Assembly (NCBI GenBank): GCA_905147135.1
Contig: LR990044.1
Span: forward strand, 5,336,122 to 5,400,121
Direction of reading: 5' to 3'
DNA length: 64,000 nucleotides
DNA from: Blastobasis lacticolella
Taxonomy: Eukaryota > Arthropoda > Insecta > Lepidoptera > Blastobasidae
Below the pieces are notes generated by a model. That model made no database searches. It worked only from the letters and a program-made list of their open reading frames with translations, and was not told the origin of the DNA. Numbering within the stretch: position 1 is the stretch's first letter; each line of letters begins with the position of its first letter. Both the position numbers and the translations under genes were made by a program. Positions 53,897 through 64,000 of this stretch are shown one piece after another.

Positions 53897-55995
53897 AGTG
53901 CTCAAGGACACCAATAATTTAGGTTAGGTTTACTTTTTTTATTTTATTTTTCGTGTAGTGCTCGGAGTTTCGAACTACACTTCATACTTGTAAGTGTCAC
54001 AAACTGACTCCAAGAATTAAAATTATTATCATTATCTTTATAAATGTGTTTTATGTGTTTTATCTTTACTTGCTTTCGTGAGTTATTTCAGTTATTGTTT
54101 TAGAGGTGAGCAACGCATTGATACCTCTGGTGTTGCTAAAGTCATAAGAATCAGTGACCACTTTCCCAGATGGCCCGTTTGCCTATTTACCTAAAAAAAA
54201 TTATGATTCTAGGTGTATGACAGAAACGGCTCCGTCTTTTTAATACTTTGATCAAACTTAAAAAACCAATTTTCAAAACAGTAATTGTGTGTAAATGTAA
54301 AATTAATGTTTATTGGGTAACCTCAGCAACGCTATAGGTATTACGACCATTATTGACGCCTATAGATTTTGAATTTGACTGCAATCTTAGAAAAGCAAAT
54401 TTTTAGGTTTCTAGAAATAATCTAGTGATTGTCATTTATCAAAACTGTCCCAACTGTATATTCAGAATAAAGATAGATAGATAGATTAACTCTTTATTAC
54501 TCACAAAATTACAAAAATGAAATTATCTGCATGGGCTGTAATTTGCATATTGTCGCTGACGAAAAAAATCACAATCACGCTATACAACAAGGACCTTGAA
54601 TACTTAATAAACCCCTTCAGAAAGTAGCTTACACCTTCGTAAATTTCTAGAGGCTGTACCTGTGTAAAATCTACAAAAAAATTATAGAAAAAGCCCACTC
54701 GCATCAAAATATAGCACGTGCCTGTGGTTCGTGACAATGGATCACTTTCCTATTGAAGACCCTTTAACGGTTCCATGCAAAAAATTGATTGTGTGTAATA
54801 TTTACGTTTGAATCCTTTTCAACATTGTTATTAGTTCATTTAGTTCTGTCGATACTTAGGTCTATAGGGATTCATTGTACTCAGTTGTAAATAGGTTACT
54901 ATTGAGTCACATTGTCCAACGTGTCTGTGGCTCTGTTTATCTGAGTTTCGGTGTATCCGTCTGTGGCATCGTAGCTCCCGAATGGATAGGTCGATTTGGA
55001 TGCAGTTTTCTCTGTTTGATAGCCAATTTAATCGAGACGGTTCCTTTGTCTCGATCGAGAGCTTTGTTTTATTAAAATCAATTATGGTGATTTCGATTAT
55101 ATTTGAGCATAACATGAGTACTTGGTAATGGGGTTATGCGATTTTTTGTCGGTTCGTTTATAAATAGAATTGTTTTTCTGTCGGTGAGAAAGGTCTCCCT
55201 CCACCCTAATGCTCCATGTAGGTTTGTTATCCCAACCTTTGATTGAATCCATCCTCGTTGCCATTTATTCCATCGGGAGCTCAAAATAACACAGCCAGTC
55301 AGTTAAAAGGTTTAAAAGAAATACAGCCACCTTCAACTTATACAAATTATAATCATTTATCTATTCAATATGGTTCCAACGGAAACGGGTGTTGCACGAA
55401 GTAAGTTACTACTTGAATCTAACAGAATTTTACGCGGACGAAGTTGCGGACAAAAAAGCTAGTTTAGTATATTCCTATCTACGAGCACCGGTTTATTAAT
55501 GGCTCTGTTCATACCTATTTTCTATATACCAATAAAGGTATTTTATTGAAGTTAGTGTTTTAAATAAATAAAATAATATATAATAGTTAAATTTTCTCAG
55601 CGCGCTGGACTCTCGTCTAATTATTAGAGTTTTTAAGTAGATATATTAAAAATAGCACTGAAAGGTCGTCACTCATCATAGACTGTACACACGTGTGCAC
55701 CTACGACACTGGTTTTTAGTGAAGCTTTCCTACAAACAGTGCATCTATCATTACTCAAATTGAAAATAAGACAATATACCTGCGACGCTAACCGTGGCGA
55801 CAAAACCTACGAGTACGGATACGGAGACTGGGATTATGAATCAGCTGTAACCAAACATCGCGGACAAACCTTCTTTTGGCCCTGACTGAGGCTCGTCAGT
55901 GGATCCTGAATATTGAAGGGGTTCTATTGCCATGCGCCAGTGGCACGTGGGAAAATGCGACAACCTTGAGCCTCACCTTTTTTTGTTGCAGTCAC
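53897..55995 (+). repeat. B-tail after B3 (most complete copy)
   Basis: Closest to 18,818-21,130. LINE tail at 54,108-54,196; module at 54,545-54,790; CACGTG segment at 55,944; acceptor-like TTTTTTTGTTGCAG at about 55,978. No conserved frame. Confidence 0.65.
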
Positions 55996-57678
55996 AATCA
56001 GCTTTGATTGTAAAGGACATTGCTCGTCGTCCATACATAGTTGGCCTAAGATCCAACAGGGAGGTGTATTTACTTTTTGTATATATTTAAGATAATGTAT
56101 ATATTCGATTGAACCTAAACTAAAACCACGGACACTTTTGAGAGTTCGGAAAAAATCAAAACACTTTCGGATTTTGAGGTTATAATTACGTCAATAAAAC
56201 ATTCGGTATGTAGCAATAACTTAGCATTTATTACTGAATGTAAGTACGTACTTACATTGGATTATAAAGTGTAGGTAAACGTTTTATTGCCACACTGCTA
56301 GGTCAGTCATAATACTCTGAACTACTGTTTCGAAAACAGCTCTGCTGCTATAATTCTCGTCATATCCCGCTGATGCTGAGTTTTAAAGGCTTGCATCCTT
56401 GTTTTCCACCCTACTCGTTATCCAAGTGAGAGCAATATAGGATACTTAACTACCTTAGTTTTCTTTGAATTATCGGTCAAAAAATCTGTCGTTTAAGCGG
56501 GCCAATCTCCAGGAGTCGGCTAGACATATACGCGCTTCTTGACATTGAACTCTAGGAGTCTAGGAGTCGGGAGTCTTATGGACATGCAAGGGTTTTATTA
56601 AGGATTTACTTTTTCATTTTCGTGTGATTATAAAGTAGGTAGAGCATTGTACTACATACATAATAAAATCTCGCTTGTTTACTCCTCCATAATCCAGACT
56701 TAAATCCAGACTCCAGGCTGTAACTGCGAATTACGAAAATCTGTTTCTTTTTTATGTTATACGTCAGACAAACAGGTACCGGGCCACCTGATGGAAAGTG
56801 GTCACCGCCACCTATGGACATCAGCAACACCAGGTGAGTCACTAATGCGTTGCCCACCTCTGAAGAGGTGAGCAACGCATTTTTAATATACCTCTTGAAC
56901 GATCCCATGTCATAGTCCAAAGGAATGTCATTCTGAATGAAGCATTGTCATCTATCAATTCATCAACTGTCGATATTATTGCTCGTTTCAAACAGCGCTT
57001 TCAATCGAGTTTTTTGATAAGCCGTATTATGGTTCCGCGACATCATAGCGGACTGTTAGTAATAAAAACCATTATCGTATATCAAGTGCTGAGAATACTG
57101 ACGCTTGTCTGTGTCAAACTCTTATTAAGAATGCTGTTACATAGACTTGGCTATATGAGCTATAATACCTTTGCCTATTAAAAACCTCAAATTAAACCAA
57201 AAAATAATAACACCGAGGATTATGACGGAAGTGAATATTTTAAAATGTTTTCGAAATTAAGAAGTGTTTGTTCTATTGAAATATTTGTAATGTACTCCTC
57301 TACACTGCTACTACCACTACCAACGAATTCCCACAATTTTGACAAGGTGCTTTTAGTGCATAAGTCATTAGTGTCGTTTTGTTTAATCTGTATGAAATTA
57401 GTTGTAATGTTGATTGAATTTTCATTTTTGTATTTTGTTAAAAGAAAGATAGAAAACAAGCCAAAATTTTAATTTTAAAAGTAACAGTTTTCCACTTTTA
57501 TGGAATATATATATATTTTTTATATTATGAGGGACATCTAGAGTCAGTTACAACGCTGTTTTGTATTAAAGGACGAACTTGAACTATTATACAACGCTTC
57601 TACCGTATAAAAGAGTCGTTGTGACATGTCCAGCAAAGAGACTATAATATTGATTAAAAAAAAAACTGTTATATATCT
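55996..57678. other. Unassigned region with a LINE tail
   Basis: Not shared with the other units. A minus-strand LINE tail lies at 56,745-56,845. Frames at 56,945-57,181 (+) and 57,220-57,459 (-) have no family that I can name; the minus one has a weak look of a decayed transposase end. Confidence 0.4.
56845..56880. repeat. 17-bp palindrome, GA loop
   Basis: ATGCGTTGCCCACCTCT and AGAGGTGAGCAACGCAT with one mismatch. It is made of LINE-tail sequence facing itself. Confidence 0.85.
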
Positions 57679-58990
57679 TTTAATCGCTATAAATATCTTC
57701 CGTAAAGTCTACTATATAGCAAAACCGCTCTATTATAGTCTCCTCATGACCACTTAGTACCATGTAACTACCATAGTTCTCATTCGTAGAGTCATTCCCG
57801 TCACCTGTATCCTAAAATTTATGTATTGATGAAACATCACTGCTAAAACACAAAAACTATAGTGGTTTGCAGGGAAACTTTATAACGTAAATTAGGTGCA
57901 TGCTAGCCACATTTACCAGTGCTTTACAATAAAATTACTCCATACTTTGTTTAAGCCTGTTATAGTAACTCACTATAATGGTTTTATGAAATGGTTAAGT
58001 AAACTTTTATAGCAATAGCTTAAATAGGACATTTTGCCAGCCCAAAGGTATTGCCCAACGCTTTTATGTAACGGGCTGTCACCGCTAAAACCGTATCTCA
58101 TGATTTTATTATTATTTAGAAAGGAATGTTCATATATCAATAGTTAAAATATATGGTATCTAACTAATTTCTATTGGCACCTCATGACCGTAGGTATATT
58201 ATGATGTTTATACATTTTAATTAAGAACAGATGATGAATTGTTGTATAGAATAATTTGAGAAGGTATCCATCCCTTCATGTGTTATTATATAATTATTCG
58301 TTGTTGTAACAGTACCTATTCCCTCCTAATATTTGAATCCCATGATTAGCTCGATGAGATCTCTTATATTTTATAGACAAGTTCGTCATTGTCATTAAAA
58401 TTATGCAGACAATGATGTTGCATTGTATGCGCAATGGTCCATCTAAACAAACTCACATGAACGGGTGTATGCAATGCAAAACAACATCCATATGTAACCA
58501 CGACAGATTCAGATTTCACTCACACCTTCATTACAAAACTAACTAATAATATGGTGTCAGATTAACTCAATTTGTTAAACATCCTCAAACTTGCAATGCT
58601 ACAGTGAACAGGAAATGACGCCAAGCTCACCTAATAATATAGCTATGAGAAAAGCTCAGACTGCCACAATCAACATACAGGCACATGTATGTTGGAAACT
58701 ATTATATGTCAACTATTCAATTCTCTTAAAACACCACTTCTGCTTGTCAAAATTATAGTCAAGAGTTCATTCAGTGCTAATAGACTTCGCACACTGAATA
58801 TCATTCAATGTAAACAGGAATATGAACGGTAATATTTGTAACAGAACTGCCTGTAACCGATACAGCACCAATCTCTTTTCCATAGCTTCAATATAGGTAG
58901 GTACTTTTCATGTATTTAATAACATGCTTTTATTTTGTACCAAGACGTAACATAGTTTTGTAGTGGCAACACTCACCATACCAATAGTGT
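57679..58990. repeat. 1.3-kb block, second copy
   Basis: Matches 807-2125. Its right edge joins a palindrome that leads into the A6 leader. Confidence 0.85.
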
Positions 58991-58997
58991 GGCGGCC

Positions 58998-59023
58998 GGG
59001 GGGCGTAGCAAGCTACGCCCCCC
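58998..59023. repeat. Perfect 12-bp palindrome, AA loop
   Basis: GGGGGGCGTAGC-AA-GCTACGCCCCCC at the junction of the block and the bZIP leader. Its right arm is the normal leader sequence of other copies, so the left arm is the added part. Confidence 0.88.
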
Positions 59024-59138
59024 GTATCTGTGGCGTGCGACGTCCGCTGCCGACTAATTTTGAAGCATTCGTGTCTCGGATTTCGCGGCGAACAGTCGTT
59101 TCTTTTTGAGTTCAGTTAACAAGCGTCCAGAAACAGTC

Positions 59139-59575
59139 ATGGACCAAATTTGGAGACCGTTTGAGGCTGATAATGTCTCGGAAGTTGAACAAACCTTACA
59201 GCCGCAGCAAAGCCCCGAAGAACTGGCTGAAAGGCAATGCGAGCAAGCCTTACCGCTGCAGCCAGCGCAGCAGAGCCTCCAAAAGCTCGCTGAGCAAATC
59301 GAATATGACACGCTGAGGCAGTGCGTGATGGCGGAGGCACCGTCGCCCGAAAGGCCACAGATGCGGCGCCCAGTGGCGTCCAACTCTGCTGGCCACGACC
59401 CTGTCGCTTGCGCACAGAGGGCGAGGAACAATTTGGCTGCGAAGAAGAGCCGCGACGAGAGGAAAAAGCGCGCGAAGCTCCTCGCGATACAAGTGATTTT
59501 TCTTGATAGAGAATACGCCTGATTAAGAGCGTTGCAGCAAAAGCGCTGCTGCGATAAGTGTTCGGAGGACAGATA
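59139..59575 (+). pseudogene. bZIP type A copy A6, premature stop
   Basis: Almost identical to A1 up to TGA at 59,520-59,522, where A1 has CGA (a CpG to TpG change). The 127-aa product has the basic region NNLAAKKSRDERKKR and the first two zipper leucines but loses the third heptad and CCEKC. The downstream codons remain readable to the old stop at 59,575. GACGTC at 59,039-59,044 is 100 bp before the ATG. The truncation is recent. Confidence 0.78.
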
Positions 59576-59770
59576 AAGTGCGCACAAGAACACAAAAAGA
59601 ATAGTGACAAGGTTAGATTTAGTGTAGGTTAGGTATATTGCAGTCTATTGCCATTTTCCAAAAGCGTGTAAAAGAGTTTTATTTATCACAGATTGCTCCT
59701 AAGATAAGTATCGATATGTATGTTTGTATGTGTATGTATATATTTGTAGATATTTATGTGTGTAAGTAGA

Positions 59771-60186
59771 ATGAATATAATAGTTTCACCGCCGCAGACA
59801 GCCCAGCACAGCCCCGATGAACTTGCTGAAAGGCAGTGCGAGCAAATGTCACCGCCGCAGCCAGCGCAGCAGAGCCCCCAAGAACTTATTGAAAGGCATT
59901 GGGAGCAAGTCGCTGAGAGTTCGCTGAGCAAATTAGGTATGATATGCTGAGGCAGTGCGTGATAGCGGAGGCTCCGTCGCCCGACAGGCCACAGATGCGG
60001 CGCCCAGTGGCGTCCAACTCCGCCAACCATGACCCTCTCACTTGCGCTCAGAGACCGAAGAACAACTTGGCCGCGAAGAAGAGCCGCGACGATAGAAAAA
60101 AGCGCGCGAAGCTCCTCGCGATCCAAGTTGTTTTTCTGGATCGTTTCTTGTATCGTGTACATGTGTGTGGAAAGCACAGTAATTAA
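59771..60186 (+). pseudogene. bZIP A6' (second type A copy of unit 3)
   Basis: MNIIVSPPQTAQHSPDELAE with two Gln/Pro repeats ends at a TGA after LGMIC. A second frame from 59,944 continues with LRQCVIAEAPSPDRPQ, VASNS, NNLAAKKSRDDRKKR and one zipper leucine, then DRFLYRVHVCGKHSN. The IWRPFE start is missing and the zipper is cut. It is the fullest example of the secondary type A copy. Confidence 0.72.
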
Positions 60187-63100
60187 TATGAGGTTAGGTT
60201 TATTAGTTTTATTTAGTTACAGTTAGTTTAGATTTCAGAATTGTTAAGGTTTTGTTGTGTTGTATTGTTGTTTAAAATTGTTTCTATATTTAAAATATAA
60301 AAAATATAGGTAAGTAAAGAAAAAATATAGTATTAATATTAGGTTAGGTTACTTTAGTGTACTTTGTGACTTCGTTTTATTTTTCAGTAGATTTTCGTGT
60401 AGGATTTAGATTGCCCGTATTTCAAACTACCAAGTGACACAAACTGACGCTCTCAAATAAGCTTATTTTTCTTTCCCTGTGGCTATACATCGCATGCCCT
60501 TTGATTTAGATATCCAATAAATTCAGGCGTGGTATGTGGTCGATACGGTTCCCACAATATAACGGTATGGAAATTTTGACACATTGAAGATTCAATTATT
60601 TACGAGTTTTGTTGCTGAACATTGCTAGGTTTTTAATGCATACGTAGTATTATTAAAATTATTACCATTAACTTTATGTACGCATGTATTTTTACTTTCT
60701 TTAAATAATATGAGGATAAGATTACCTTTGTTTATATCTATTTATTCATGTGTTATTTAAATTTAAATAGGTTCAGACTTTAGTTATCATTTATGTTTGT
60801 TACCTGTTCATTTTAGTTATGTTATTTGAGAATATTAGGGGTATCTACTTGTCTATCGTTAACTAAATGTGCCCAGAGAAATTGACGTTTTTTGTCTTGA
60901 GTCGACAAAGCTAATTAAATTTGGTTACTGTTAGAATAGGCAATTAGGCTAACTATTTGTTAAATAAAATAAGCTTCGTGCAATACACCTGTTTGAGTTA
61001 TTTACTAATCTGTACTAAAAGAAAGTAAAGAAACCCTTTAGAAAGTAAAGCTTCACAAAACCGTGCAAGTACGACCTAGGACCATGATGGTTCCGAACTA
61101 AAAAAAAGCATTTATATCAAATCATCTATAAGGTTGTAAAATGAAATGTACGACAAATTAACAATGTAGCCCTGGTGGCCCCTGGCTACTATTCTCACAG
61201 CACGCTTTTGCATGCCGACAAGTTATGTGCCAGGTTAGGCCCTGATCTATCTGAAAACCCCGCAGAGAGACAGAACTAACCTGCTTTATGGTAATCCCGT
61301 CAACACTAATTCGTACGCAGTTGCGTCATATTTTTTAGTTAGCTCGTCAATTGACGAAAACGTGAATACACTGCCACATCATCCGCGAATAAATATACGT
61401 CTACCTCCGTCATACAGAGAATGCTTAATTAGACACTGAATATCCTTTATAGCAATTTGCATATTGTCACTGAAGAAAAAAATCACAATCTCGCTATTCT
61501 ATACGGACCTTGAATACTTGGTTAAAACCCTTTAGAAAGTAGTAGATTACGCCTTCGTAAATTCCTAGAGGCTTTAAATGTGCAAAATCTGCAAAACATG
61601 ATAGAAAAAGCCCACTGGCGTCAATATGTAACACGTGTCTGTGTATAACAATGGATATTTTTCCTATTGAAGACCCTTTAACGGTTTCGATAAAAAAAAA
61701 AAAAAATGTGTGTAAAACTTACATTAAACCCTAACCGACATTGTTATTAGTTCATTCGTCACTTGGGTCTATAGGTATTACCTACCTTAAATCGTTTTAG
61801 ACATTAGCCACCCAGGTCGGGGCGAAGACTTATTTTTTTGTAAGGATTGTATTCGTCAGTCAATCAATCATAGTCCAGCAGCGTCCTTAAACCCCACATG
61901 CTAAGGGTCTCAGCAGATAGCTTTTCTAATGTCAAGAAGGTGTGCAAATGTGCAAATTCTGCAAAATGCTAAGGGACCGGCTTTACAAAATTCATTTAAA
62001 TCAGTAATTATAAAAAATGACACTATAGCGTCAAATTGTCCCCCGTACCTACACACTGTATAATAATAGAACCGCTTCCATTTAAAATTTTTTTGTGAGT
62101 ATTACCTATTAACGTTTAAATCTCAACCGATGTGGTAATTTTTTATGGCAAAATACGGCTATATTTCAACCCGTTTTTTCACCGCAAGTCATTGTCGGTT
62201 GTATTTATTGTTGCTTGGTAAATAATATCTCGCCAAATAGGTGCTTTAGGTACCAGGAAAGAGATTCTGCGGAAGGACCGTTGCTTGTACAACGGTTTTA
62301 CTATAATTTTCTTACAAAATTTGCTGAATTTTCACATTTGCGGGTACTTGAGATTACAAAGCGTCTTACGCTTGCTGCTGCAGAGGTCTATGTATTCACG
62401 ATGCATTGTTTAATAGCGAGACTATATTGATTTATACACTGTATACTAGTCTTTGCAAGACTCTAAAAAATTTTGGCGCCTTGAGTCATTGCCAATACAA
62501 CCTAACCGACAGAAAAAGTCGGATAATCCCCGACTAAGTAATAAACTACCAAACCGATTTTAATGAAACATCTCCATTAAACTGGCTTTCAAATAGAGAA
62601 AACCGCATCCAAATCGGTACATTTATTCGGAACCTACAAAGCCACAACCAGATACAAAAAGCCACAGGTACACACGTCAAACTTACTACGCCCCTTCTTT
62701 ATTCGTCCGGGGTTAAAGAGCACTTTTTACTTACATAAAAATTACGTCTCTATTTACTAAAATTAAATCTTAGATAATCGATAGCCTAGGTAGGTACGCA
62801 TTTCAAGCCAACATAAAGACTGGGATAACGAATTTAGTGTAAATAAACATCACAAACAAACCTTTTTCTTGACCGAACCGTGGCTCGTCAGTAATGCCTG
62901 AATAAGTACGGAAGGAAGGGGTTCTGTTGCCTTGCGCCAGTGGCACGTGGGAAAATGCGACGATGCACATTCAGCCTTGATTATAATCAAGGCTTAGTTA
63001 CTACCTGGTAAATAGATTAAACTATTCAAGGTAATAGACCATTGAATAACCAGACCAAGAGCGTTTTTTGTAGCCACTAATGAGAATTTTAATTTAAGGT

Positions 63101-63367
63101 TCGCTTGCAATGGCTCGATTATCAATCCATTTACTAAGCAAACCACCGTGTAAGTAAAAGTATGAGAGATAGCCAGCGTACCTTAGTATTTGCCTTTCCT
63201 TAGTACCATAATGTCAGGACATCCACTGATCTAGTTCCAAAAGTGTTCAATGGGTTATGTGCATTTTACATATTAATACTTGAATGACATTTGCGAGCTC
63301 GCCCTTATATCAATTATTAATTAATAGTCCCATTTCTTCGATAAGTAGATTAAAATAACTTTTTTCA
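60187..63367 (+). repeat. Non-coding A-tail of unit 3
   Basis: Collinear with 3224-5983. One insertion of about 390 bp at 61,055-61,445. Module at 61,460-61,710. Confidence 0.65.
61055..61445 (-). mobile_element. Decayed LINE RT scrap
   Basis: The minus-strand reading near 61,420-61,350 gives VDVYLFADDVAVYSRFRQL, an RT block C. The rest is interrupted by stops. Absent from units 1 and 2. Confidence 0.5.
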
Positions 63368-63637
63368 ATGTATCTATTAACCGACCGACCTGAATGGTTC
63401 AGTGGTCAACATGCCAGTATGCCACGCAAGAGGTCCCATGTTCGATTCCCGGCCGGGCAGAAATTGAAATGATGAATTTTAAAATCTGTTACGGGTCTGG
63501 GTGTTCTATGTATAATAAGTATGTATTTAAAAGTACATAAGTAATTTATCAGTTATCTAGCACCCATAACACAAGCTTTGCTTACTTTGGGGCTAGATGG
63601 CGCTGTGTGAATTTGTCCACGATTATTTATTTATTTA
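63368..63637 (+). mobile_element. tRNA-derived SINE (complete)
   Basis: Third copy at the same position in the unit, with intact A-box- and B-box-like motifs and an ATTT tail. Confidence 0.8.
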
Positions 63638-63676
63638 ATCAAAAATATCAAATGTTTTTCAAAATTACTGTTAAAA

Positions 63677-63849
63677 ATGGCGTCTCCCCTACAATGGGAA
63701 GGGGCAGGTAGCCGGCAGCCGCGAGAGCTTCAAGCCACACCCCCTCGGACCCGCGGCGTGCGACGTCCGTTGCCGTCGAATGTTGGAGTGAGGAGCATTC
63801 GTGTCTCGGACTTCTCAGCGAAAACTTGGGTCCCTTTACGACGACAAAA
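63677..63849 (+). promoter_or_regulatory. Upstream region of B4
   Basis: ATGGCGTCTCCCCT and GACGTC at 63,762-63,767, 88 bp before the ATG. Confidence 0.4.
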
Positions 63850-64000
63850 ATGGCTCGAATTTGGAGACCGTGGGAGGATATTTTGGAAGATAATGAGGAG
63901 CCACAGCCACAGCAGAGACCCCTTGAGCTCCCACAACAGGCGAGCGCAAGGCAGCGCTTGGTGACGGAGGGACCGTCGCCCGAACAGCTTTAGATTCGGC
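63850..64000 (+). pseudogene. bZIP type B copy B4, early stop, runs off window
   Basis: MARIWRPWEDILEDNEEPQP to GPSPEQL, then TAG at 63,991-63,993 where B1 has CAG. Translation would give 47 aa with no bZIP. Sequence beyond the window could still be open. It differs from B1 by few bases. Confidence 0.75.

Noticed and set aside
57220..57459. hAT transposase C-terminus on the minus strand
   Set aside because: Only a vague similarity (SVEEYITNIS). The flanking sequence does not extend it and no terminal repeats were found.

Overview
This window looks like insect, most probably lepidopteran (moth or butterfly), genomic DNA. It is AT-rich overall and packed with nested transposable elements. The element types fit Lepidoptera: Jockey/CR1-like LINEs, tRNA-derived SINEs with the 3' tail style usual in moths, a Lep1-like Helitron, a hAT element, a Harbinger-like TIR element and a DIRS element. 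I see no ordinary multi-exon host gene, no genuine tRNA or rRNA gene and no CRISPR array. The species and chromosome cannot be told from the sequence.

The backbone is an array of short, intronless, GC-rich open frames that encode a bZIP protein. I count at least 15 complete, broken or partial copies, all on the + strand except one. They fall into two types. Type A (about 145-177 aa) starts with M-D/A-Q/R-IWRPFE, has Gln/Pro/Cys-rich repeats of about 20 residues, and ends in a PAR/giant-like basic region (NNLAAKKSRDERKKR) with a three-leucine zipper and CCEKC. Type B (about 112-113 aa) starts MARIWRPWE and ends with the same basic region and zipper followed by CCCNKC. Six copies look intact: 2247-2684, 10976-11317, 27448-27903 (- strand), 31204-31641, 40191-40724 and 53530-53868. 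The others carry different nonsense mutations or truncations.

The copies sit in a repeating unit: A gene, partial A gene, long non-coding A-tail, SINE, B gene, non-coding B-tail. Unit 1 runs from about 0.8 to 21.1 kb and is swollen by a LINE nest at 6.2-10.7 kb and a LINE carrying a DIRS element at 11.4-18.8 kb. A hAT element fills 21.2-26.7 kb. An inverted A copy lies at 27.4-28.4 kb. Unit 2 is at 30.1-37.8 kb. A rearranged stretch with a tandem A pair and a B remnant is at 38-46.8 kb. An A/B chimera is at 48.5-51 kb, a zipper fragment plus B gene at 52.6-56 kb, and unit 3 from 57.7 kb to the window end.

Most of the non-coding DNA is tail sequence duplicated with the genes. Shared TE insertions at the same internal sites show that the array grew by duplication after those insertions. 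Unit 1 and unit 3 share a 1.3-kb block that is almost identical.

The most interesting candidate system is the bZIP array itself. It is a multicopy, possibly self-regulating set of miniature PAR-like bZIP factors with a conserved GACGTC about 88-106 bp before the start codon in most copies. Whether any copy is expressed or under selection cannot be decided here. The second notable object is a DIRS element of about 4.95 kb with identical terminal repeats, inserted cleanly into a LINE frame.
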